Source: an uncultured bacterium (GTDB lineage Bacteria > Patescibacteriota > Minisyncoccia > Phycocordibacterales > CAIZLB01). Taken from it: a DNA stretch of 17,871 nt. The position numbers and the translations under genes are program-made. Shown piece after piece: positions 12,634-17,871 of the stretch. The stretch is from contig CAJBHC010000040.1 of NCBI GenBank assembly GCA_903952785.1, forward strand, positions 1 to 17,871, read 5' to 3'. The stretch's first letter is position 1. Every line of letters begins with the position of its first letter. The notes beneath the pieces were generated by a model. The model made no database searches and was not told the origin of the DNA. It saw only the letters and a list, made by a program, of their open reading frames with translations.

Positions 12634-13879
12634 CAGCAAAAGATATTTTAAGTCTTCTATATGCAACAAATATGAAAAATAGTCCAGCAACAATTATAAT
12701 AGATCCAGCAACCAGAAGTGGCGAATAGTATCCAAACGCACCAGCAATTAATCCTCCAATAAACGGTGGAAATATACCAGAAAGAGCTTGAACAGATGAA
12801 TTCATCCCTAAAACCTGACCCTGCATTGTTTTATCCGCATTTTTACTTACCAACCCCACTGAATTAGAATTTGATAAGCCTATAAAAACAGCAAAGAATG
12901 GTGAAACAAGGAGCAAAATTTGCCATGTGGGCATAAATATCTGAAGTATTATAACAATTCCAGCTCCCAGAAAGGACCACCTCAGCACGTTCTCTTCTGA
13001 CACCCTCTTTGAAACGTATCTTGTGATTAGCGCTTGCGTAATAATAATCCAAACTCCAATATAAGCAAAATAATTACCAATATCAGACTGGGTAAAATCA
13101 AATCTCTGAATTAAATACGTCCCTAAAAATCCCATGTTAAATGCAATGCCGGTTGTATACAAGAGGTTTGTAAAGAATAGCGGAGAAAGACTTTTATCAG
13201 AAAACGCACGCTTAATCCTGTTGGTTGAGTCAAACATATTAAGCTTCAATTGATTATCCTTATGATTATTTGTTTCAGAAAATCTGAATATGACCATCAA
13301 TACATTTATAAATGACAATACAGCAGTAAAAATGAATGGGACAGCTGAGTTAAACCAAGGCAAAACACTTGAGTCTGATAATACTCCCCCAACAAAAGGA
13401 CCTATTATAAAACCAACACCAAATACAGCACCAATTAATCCAAATGTTTTTGCTCTATCTTTTGGTTCTGTAATATCAGCAATTGCCGCCTGTGCAACAG
13501 AGATGTTCCCACCTGTTATTCCATCTAATGCGCGTGAAGCAAATATTAGCGGAAGATTTTTCGTAAAGATTCCAATCGCAAATAATATATAACCGAGACA
13601 TGTTCCAATTAGTGAAATGATGAGTATTGGCTTTCTTCCAAATTTATCTGACAATTGACCAAGAATTGGAGATGCAATAAATTGCATTAATGGATAAACA
13701 GACAGTAGGAGACCAAATAGTAAATATCCAGTTTGCGATGATGTTCCGGCTTGCAAAATATATTCCGATGAAGTTGACGCAATAAAAAGCATAGGGATCA
13801 CAGGAATTAGCACTCCAACACCCAGCATGTCTATAAACACAGTAAGAAGAATTGAAAATATCGATTTGCGTTTTTTCAT
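12629..13879 (-). CDS. MFS efflux transporter, TetA/Tcr-like
   Basis: A 12-helix major facilitator permease of the drug:H+ antiporter type. Motif A GQLSDKFGRKP is at 74-84, between helices 2 and 3. The Tet-like SRALDGITGGNISVAQAAIADIT covers about 115-137, and motif C-like GVGFIIGPFVGG is at 154-165, a hallmark of 12-TM antiporters. The second half repeats the fold, with ALSGIFPPFIGG near the end. Tetracycline or another specific substrate cannot be inferred; CPR genomes often carry such efflux pumps. I choose ATG at 13877-13879 rather than the TTG two codons upstream. It starts 7 bases after the doxX stop, so the two are translated from one message. No Shine-Dalgarno. Confidence 0.9.
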   Translation of the reverse strand: MKKRKSIFSILLTVFIDMLGVGVLIPVIPMLFIASTSSEYILQAGTSSQTGYLLFGLLLSVYPLMQFIASPILGQLSDKFGRKPILIISLIGTCLGYILFAIGIFTKNLPLIFASRALDGITGGNISVAQAAIADITEPKDRAKTFGLIGAVFGVGFIIGPFVGGVLSDSSVLPWFNSAVPFIFTAVLSFINVLMVIFRFSETNNHKDNQLKLNMFDSTNRIKRAFSDKSLSPLFFTNLLYTTGIAFNMGFLGTYLIQRFDFTQSDIGNYFAYIGVWIIITQALITRYVSKRVSEENVLRWSFLGAGIVIILQIFMPTWQILLLVSPFFAVFIGLSNSNSVGLVSKNADKTMQGQVLGMNSSVQALSGIFPPFIGGLIAGAFGYYSPLLVAGSIIIVAGLFFIFVAYRRLKISFAV

Positions 13880-13886
13880 TTTCAAA

Positions 13887-14285
13887 CTAACTTATCTTAA
13901 TCTTCTCTGATGTGTCTTTAGAAAAGTAATCTAAAGAGAATTTATCCACTCCCTGCATAAATATTGCAATAGTTGCAATTGCTAATCCAAAATCTCGGAC
14001 TCCAACAGCGTCGAGCCCAACAACATATGTAATATCAAGCATGTGTAATGCCAAAAGAAGAGCAGAGAATCGTGTAAAATATCCCAACAATAGCGCTGAA
14101 GCAAAGATGATTTCAAAAAGACCATTTAAATAAACAAGCTTGAGCGCACTCAATGAGAATATTCCAACAACGCCATCGGGGATATATGATATCCACATAC
14201 TTGGATCAATAATTTGTTGTGTCCCAAACCATAGAAAAACAAGGGCTATACCGATTCTCAAAACCGTTGCGGAATATTTATTCAT
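13887..14285 (-). CDS. DoxX family membrane protein
   Basis: DoxX proteins are four-helix membrane proteins, some tied to quinone or thiosulfate redox or to oxidative-stress complexes. The 132 residues show RIGIALVFLWFGTQQIIDP at the N-terminus, the typical DoxX opening. Helices lie at about 8-25, 45-67, 70-92 and 97-113, with the usual GLFEIIFASALLLGYFTRFSA segment in the middle. The C-terminus is charged and cytoplasmic-like. It lies between a membrane-anchored cytochrome b5-like protein (18-base gap) and the MFS transporter (7-base gap to its ATG). The company of a haem protein suggests a redox function, but that is inference. Confidence 0.88.
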   Translation of the reverse strand: MNKYSATVLRIGIALVFLWFGTQQIIDPSMWISYIPDGVVGIFSLSALKLVYLNGLFEIIFASALLLGYFTRFSALLLALHMLDITYVVGLDAVGVRDFGLAIATIAIFMQGVDKFSLDYFSKDTSEKIKIS

Positions 14286-14303
14286 TTTATATATGTAATT
14301 TGA

Positions 14304-14756
14304 TTATTTTGCTAAATCTCCTATTTTAAGGCCGGCCAACTCATTATTTGGACGTCTTTGATTACCATGCTGATCAACAAAAGCTGGAGTACCATCAATT
14401 CCACAAAGACTTAGGATTGCATTTGACCCACCTGGATGCTTGGAAGTAAAGCTTGTCAGATCATAAACTCCACCATTAACAGCCGTCCAACAGCTTGACC
14501 CTGAGCTGTGCTTTTGAACATCAGCCATTGTCATTCCCATGGATGTGTTTGTTATTATGTCTGTTCTTACTGTATTAGTTAATGCAGGAACTGGAGTTAA
14601 TACTGTACCCACCCCACTTATGGGTGTTGAAGTACTGACTGGATTTACAACTGTAGGTGCGTCACTTTTACCAAGATTTGAGAAAACTGATACACTGATA
14701 AAAATTACCACTACTAAAATTATAAAAACTAAAAATGATATTGTTGATTTTGACAT
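14304..14756 (-). CDS. Membrane-anchored cytochrome b5-like haem-binding protein
   Basis: A single N-terminal membrane helix (about 7-25) with SerThrPro-rich linker (about 35-65) places the domain outside the cytoplasmic membrane. The C-terminal domain (about 75-148) carries the cytochrome b5 core: CWTAVNGGVYDLTSF, then HPGG (107-110) with the first axial His107. It continues through CGIDGTPAFVDQHG, giving the second His130. Cys89 and Cys118 are in positions where many bacterial b5-like domains have a pair. At 150 residues it is of normal size for anchored versions. It is the first gene of the block with doxX and the MFS gene. An extended -10 lies 8 bases before the ATG. An electron-transfer role is likely but the partner is unknown. 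Confidence 0.88.
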   Translation of the reverse strand: MSKSTISFLVFIILVVVIFISVSVFSNLGKSDAPTVVNPVSTSTPISGVGTVLTPVPALTNTVRTDIITNTSMGMTMADVQKHSSGSSCWTAVNGGVYDLTSFTSKHPGGSNAILSLCGIDGTPAFVDQHGNQRRPNNELAGLKIGDLAK

Positions 14757-14764
14757 AGACAGTT

Positions 14765-14770
14765 ATTATA
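14765..14770 (-). promoter_or_regulatory. Extended -10 promoter of the cytochrome b5-doxX-MFS block
   Basis: Minus-strand TGC-TATAAT, with the -10 ending 8 bases before the ATG, predicts a leader of 0-2 bases. No classical -35 is seen, as expected for an extended -10 promoter. The 57-base gap to secA shows no clear terminator. Confidence 0.5.
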
Positions 14771-14813
14771 GCACGGCAATTCAACAATACCCACAAATTT
14801 CTTTACCTATCTT

Positions 14814-17408
14814 TTATTGCCCGTGACACTTCTTATACTTCTTACCAGACCCACATGGACAAGGATCATTTCTTCCAATTTTATCCTCATGACGTGCTCC
14901 CGCACCAGATTTAACAAAGTTTGCTGCATTGGAAAGATCACCAGCGTAAACTCCGCCGGATCCACCAACCGACTGATCTCCCAGTGTGCTATCCGCTCTA
15001 ATACCAACCGTTTGAATTGGATTATTATTCACTGCAATTTCACCACTCACCAACTGAATTAGTCTTGTAATTTCGTTAGCAACTGCATTTTCCATATCTT
15101 TATACATCCTAAGTCCTTCAGTTTTATATTCAACAAGAGGGTCTCTTTGACCGTATGCGCGAAGAGAAACACTTGAACGCAAATACTCCATCATCTCCAA
15201 GTGATCTACCCAAAACAGATCTATTGTTTGTAACATTATATTTCTAGCAGTATAAAGAAACGGTTTATCAGCATCAGCTTCTGCAAAACCATTTGCTATT
15301 GCTCCGTCTCTAAATTGCTTACGTCTATTCTCTATTGCCGTCTTTTCCTCTTCTGTTGCTACAGAGAGGAACATTTCAAGTTCTGTCTCAACTTCCTCAT
15401 GTGAAGCTAGAACAATTCTCTTTCTTCTTGCATAAACCTTGGTTCTTTGTTGATTTAAAACATCGTCATATTGAAGAGTATGCTTTCTTGAATCAAAATG
15501 TATTCCTTCAATCTTTCTTTGTGCCATTTCAAGTTGCTTAGAAACTATTCTTGTCTCAATTGGTTGATCTTCCTCTACTCCAAGTTTATCTAGTGCACTC
15601 TTGAGAAAATCATTCGCAAAGATTCTCATTAAATCATCGTCAAAAGAAACGTAAAATTGAGTTTCTCCTGGATCACCTTGTCTTCCTGCTCTACCTCTTA
15701 GCTGATTATCAATCCTCCTAGCCTCATGTCGCTCAGTTCCTATAATATACAAACCACCAAGAGCCTTAACTTCTTCATAAAGATCCTTTGACCCAGGAGC
15801 GCCACCTAATTTAATATCAACTCCACGTCCAGCCATGTTGGTTGCGATGGTTACTGACCCCTTCTTACCCGCCTGAGCCACTGTTTCTCCCTCTTTTTCA
15901 GCAAACTCTGGTTTTGCATTAAGTAGTGTATGAGGAACGCCTTCTTTCTTCAAAAAGTCTGATAAAAGTTGGTTTTTTTCAATTGAAACAGTACCAACCA
16001 AAACAGGTTGACCTGTTTTATTTAACTCTTTAATCTTCTTGGCTATTGCTCTAAACTTTGCTGGTTCAGTTCTAAAAATTAAATCCGTCTTGTCTATTCT
16101 AGTAGTTGGTCTGTGAGTTGGAACTTCAATAACATCAAGTCCATACACCTTTAGAAATTCTTCCTGACTAGTTAATCCTGTTCCTGTCATTCCAGCAAGC
16201 TTTGGATACATTCTAAAATAGTTCTGGAATGTAATAGAAGCATAAGTTCTTGATTCTTTTTTGATCTCTACCCCTTCTTTGGCTTCAATAGCCTGATGCA
16301 GTCCTTCAGACCAACGTCTGCCGGGCTGTAATCTTCCGGTGGAGGGATCAACAATCATCACCTCATTATCTTTTACGATATAATCCACGTCCTTATGGAA
16401 TAATGCCTTTGCTCTAATTGCAGTTTCCATATGATGAACATACTTAACTCCTCCCTCACTGTATATATTAGTTACACCAAGAGCCTTTTCAGCAGCGTCA
16501 ATTCCAGCGTCAGTAACGGAGATGGTTCTAAACTTCTCATCAACGGTATAGTGAACATCTTTTTCTAGTTGTTTTGATATTTCAGCAAAGGTAACATAAA
16601 GGTTTCCAGAGTCTGCATAAGGAGATGCAATAATTAAAGGTGTTCTTGATTCATCAATTAAGATTGAGTCAACTTCGTCCACGATCGCATAATTAAATTC
16701 TCGCTGTCTCAAATCCTCCGGTCTTTGCTCAAGGTTGTCACGTAAGTAATCAAAACCAAACTGGTTATTTGTTCCATAAGTAATGTCAGCATTGTATGCT
16801 GTTTTCTTATCTGTTGGTTGAAGTAGCTCATATACAATTTTAAACGCCCCAACTTCATCTTCTTTTTTCTCGAGCGCTTCCTCCTCTCCTTCCCCTTTAG
16901 TCTCTAATACGACAGATGGATCATAAAGGTACGACTCGCCTTCATTAACCACTCCAGTTGATAGCCCAAGTGCATAATATATTTGTCCCATCCATGTTGC
17001 ATCTCTCCTTGCAAGATAATCATTTACAGTAACAACATGAACTCCTTTTTTAGATATTGCATTTAAATAAACTGCGAGAGTTGCCATCAAAGTCTTTCCT
17101 TCTCCAGTTTTCATTTCAGCGATGTTTCCATCGTGCAGAATCATTCCTCCAATTAATTGGACGTCATAATGACGTTGGCCCAGTGTTCGATGAGATGCCT
17201 CTCTGACGACAGCAAAGGCTTCAGGCAGGATGTCTTGAAGAGTAGCGCCAGCAATTAGACGCTCTCTAAACTCTAGGGTTTTGGCTTTTAGACCAGCATC
17301 AGAAAGAGCCTGAATTGCAGGCTCCAATTCATTGACCTTTAAAACTACCTTCCTATACTTTTTAACTTGTTTTTTAGAGACCGAAAACAGATCAGATATA
17401 ATGCTCAT
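14814..17408 (-). CDS. secA: Preprotein translocase ATPase SecA
   Basis: SecA drives export of unfolded proteins through SecYEG. At 864 residues it is full length. Motor motifs are Walker A EMKTGEGKT (98-106), TVNDYLARRD (127-136), Walker B VDEVDSILIDE (243-253), MAGMTGT, the helicase-type TNMAGRGVDIKLGG, GTERHEARRIDNQLRGRAGRQGDPG, and the helical scaffold with FWVDHLEMMEYLR. The C-terminus has the SEC-C zinc finger CPCGSGKKYKKCHG, which binds SecB or ribosomes in other bacteria. A strongly acidic, low-complexity insert (about 163-190, GEGEEEALEKKEDE) lies before TAYNADITYGTNNQFGFDYLRDN. Translation starts at the only sensible ATG; the context before it (ACCCCCTAT) has no Shine-Dalgarno. Confidence 0.97.
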   Translation of the reverse strand: MSIISDLFSVSKKQVKKYRKVVLKVNELEPAIQALSDAGLKAKTLEFRERLIAGATLQDILPEAFAVVREASHRTLGQRHYDVQLIGGMILHDGNIAEMKTGEGKTLMATLAVYLNAISKKGVHVVTVNDYLARRDATWMGQIYYALGLSTGVVNEGESYLYDPSVVLETKGEGEEEALEKKEDEVGAFKIVYELLQPTDKKTAYNADITYGTNNQFGFDYLRDNLEQRPEDLRQREFNYAIVDEVDSILIDESRTPLIIASPYADSGNLYVTFAEISKQLEKDVHYTVDEKFRTISVTDAGIDAAEKALGVTNIYSEGGVKYVHHMETAIRAKALFHKDVDYIVKDNEVMIVDPSTGRLQPGRRWSEGLHQAIEAKEGVEIKKESRTYASITFQNYFRMYPKLAGMTGTGLTSQEEFLKVYGLDVIEVPTHRPTTRIDKTDLIFRTEPAKFRAIAKKIKELNKTGQPVLVGTVSIEKNQLLSDFLKKEGVPHTLLNAKPEFAEKEGETVAQAGKKGSVTIATNMAGRGVDIKLGGAPGSKDLYEEVKALGGLYIIGTERHEARRIDNQLRGRAGRQGDPGETQFYVSFDDDLMRIFANDFLKSALDKLGVEEDQPIETRIVSKQLEMAQRKIEGIHFDSRKHTLQYDDVLNQQRTKVYARRKRIVLASHEEVETELEMFLSVATEEEKTAIENRRKQFRDGAIANGFAEADADKPFLYTARNIMLQTIDLFWVDHLEMMEYLRSSVSLRAYGQRDPLVEYKTEGLRMYKDMENAVANEITRLIQLVSGEIAVNNNPIQTVGIRADSTLGDQSVGGSGGVYAGDLSNAANFVKSGAGARHEDKIGRNDPCPCGSGKKYKKCHGQ

Positions 17409-17438
17409 ATAGGGGGTACTTTAGCACAAAAAGCCGAT

Positions 17439-17466
17439 ATTATAAAGGGCAAGACCGGGTAGTAAA
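17439..17466 (-). promoter_or_regulatory. Promoter of secA (TTTACT-16-TATAAT)
   Basis: TTTACT (17461-17466) lies 16 bases from a perfect TATAAT (17439-17444). The predicted start site is near 17432, giving a leader of about 23 bases that ends in ACCCCCTAT before the ATG. Confidence 0.55.
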
Positions 17467-17564
17467 GACGTCCACAATATTAAATAAAAAACTTTTAATT
17501 CTTCTTTTTCATTAAGACCACCCGAATTTATACAATAGGGAATTCTAGGCAATTTTGAAACAAA

Positions 17565-17594
17565 ATAAAAAGCCCGCTTGCGCGAGATTTTTAT
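17565..17594 (-). terminator. Intrinsic terminator of the Lys/Ala-rich gene
   Basis: On the minus strand ATAAAAA, CTCGC, a GCAA tetraloop, GCGGG and TTTTTAT form a continuous hairpin ending in a U-rich run. The GNRA loop and symmetric A/U flanks make it the clearest terminator of the window, possibly active in both directions. It separates the small basic gene from secA. Confidence 0.8.
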
Positions 17595-17617
17595 TAAAGT
17601 GGGAAATAATCGTCAAA

Positions 17618-17728
17618 TTATTTCTTTGCTTTCTTTGCCTTCTTCTTTGGAGCTGCTTTCTTGACTGCCTTCTTTGCAACTTTCTTAACTACCTTCTTTG
17701 TTGCTGTCTTCTTTTTCTTTGCTGCCAT
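17618..17728 (-). CDS. Lys/Ala-rich basic peptide, histone H1 tail-like (36 aa)
   Basis: A 36-codon frame begins MAAKKKKTATKK, continues with KKVAKKAVKK and ends KKAKKAKK before TAA. It contains only Met, Ala, Lys, Thr, Val and one Pro, with Lys about half of all residues. This is the composition of histone H1-like C-terminal tails and of the basic tails of some bacterial nucleoid proteins, so DNA or RNA binding is the likely job. It is flanked by a promoter (17793-17821) and a strong terminator, as expected for a short monocistronic gene. The opposite strand is open here too, but reads as an unnatural Cys/Leu-rich string. No longer upstream frame is visible, so it is either a free-standing peptide or the surviving tail of a larger protein. 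Confidence 0.75.
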   Translation of the reverse strand: MAAKKKKTATKKVVKKVAKKAVKKAAPKKKAKKAKK

Positions 17729-17792
17729 AAAATTTAATTTAAATTATTTTTTTAATGTTACACGCGCCGACGATGCACATGTAGTTAAGTTA

Positions 17793-17821
17793 ATTATCTA
17801 ACATTTTTTAATTAATAACAA
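17793..17821 (-). promoter_or_regulatory. Promoter of the Lys/Ala-rich gene (TTGTTA-17-GATAAT)
   Basis: TTGTTA (17816-17821) lies 17 bases from GATAAT (17793-17798). The leader would be about 60 bases and includes a GC-rich patch (GCGCG near 17763) in otherwise A/T-rich DNA. Confidence 0.5.
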
Positions 17822-17839
17822 TTTTATTTTCAAAAAAGT

Positions 17840-17848
17840 TGTGGATAA
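17840..17848 (-). promoter_or_regulatory. Perfect DnaA-box 9-mer
   Basis: TGTGGATAA on the plus strand is the reverse complement of the consensus DnaA box TTATCCACA. It lies in very A/T-rich DNA upstream of the basic-peptide promoter, 23 bases from the window end. A single box is not an origin by itself. Confidence 0.4.
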
Positions 17849-17871
17849 CTTTTTATTTTTTATTTTGGAAA

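Noticed and set aside
13935..13950. Near-match DnaA boxes (TTATCCACT here, TTATCCACC near 340)
   Set aside because: One mismatch each and both inside coding sequence; expected by chance at this length.
17555..17737. Plus-strand open frame of 60 codons, rich in Cys, Leu and Phe
   Set aside because: It is the reverse of the Lys/Ala-rich gene and its terminator; Lys codons read backwards give the Phe/Leu/Cys string. The minus-strand gene has promoter and terminator; this one does not.

Overview
The window reads as a piece of an AT-rich, compact bacterial chromosome, most likely from a Patescibacteria/CPR lineage of Parcubacteria type. That placement is inferred from gene style: short intergenic gaps, a stand-alone N-terminal transketolase half, a Myg1-type DHH protein, SecA with a CPR-like acidic insert, several orphan small membrane proteins, and no recognisable Shine-Dalgarno sites. 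The conserved genes stay open under the standard bacterial code with no in-frame TGA, which argues against the TGA=Gly code of Gracilibacteria. Every protein gene I accept lies on the minus strand, so transcription runs from high to low coordinates. I see no tRNA, rRNA, CRISPR array, insertion sequence or prophage.

In transcription order: (1) 17.87-17.56 kb holds a promoter, a perfect DnaA-box 9-mer, a 36-residue Lys/Ala-rich basic protein and its GNRA-loop terminator. (2) 17.4-14.8 kb is secA with its own promoter. (3) 14.76-11.57 kb is a membrane block: an anchored cytochrome b5-like protein, a DoxX protein, a TetA-like MFS transporter and an AI-2E/PerM-family protein. (4) 11.48-9.24 kb has a Myg1-family DHH phosphoesterase and the GTPase obg. 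(5) 9.24-7.49 kb has a palindromic repeat pair and gatB. (6) 7.49-7.21 kb is a gene-poor gap with the only good plus-strand promoter, followed by a structured candidate small RNA. (7) 7.2-2.8 kb is a sugar-phosphate block: GAPDH, three small membrane proteins, rpiB, an rpe-like gene and the N-terminal transketolase subunit. (8) 2.8-0.95 kb has a long hairpin, opposed promoter-like boxes and ftsEX. (9) The left edge is a truncated AAA_14/DUF4143 ATPase whose promoter sits in an inverted-repeat operator.

Three signals stand out. First, a decayed copy of the GAPDH C-terminus lies between two small membrane genes downstream of gap, pointing to a tandem duplication of gap-tail plus membrane gene. 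Second, five genes have a perfect TATAAT exactly 6 or 8 bases before ATG, and no gene has a Shine-Dalgarno, which suggests leaderless mRNAs. Third, a plus-strand promoter-hairpins-terminator unit between gap and gatB may encode an undescribed small RNA. The Rpe-like protein also lacks several canonical active-site residues. All functional statements rest on motif recognition by eye.
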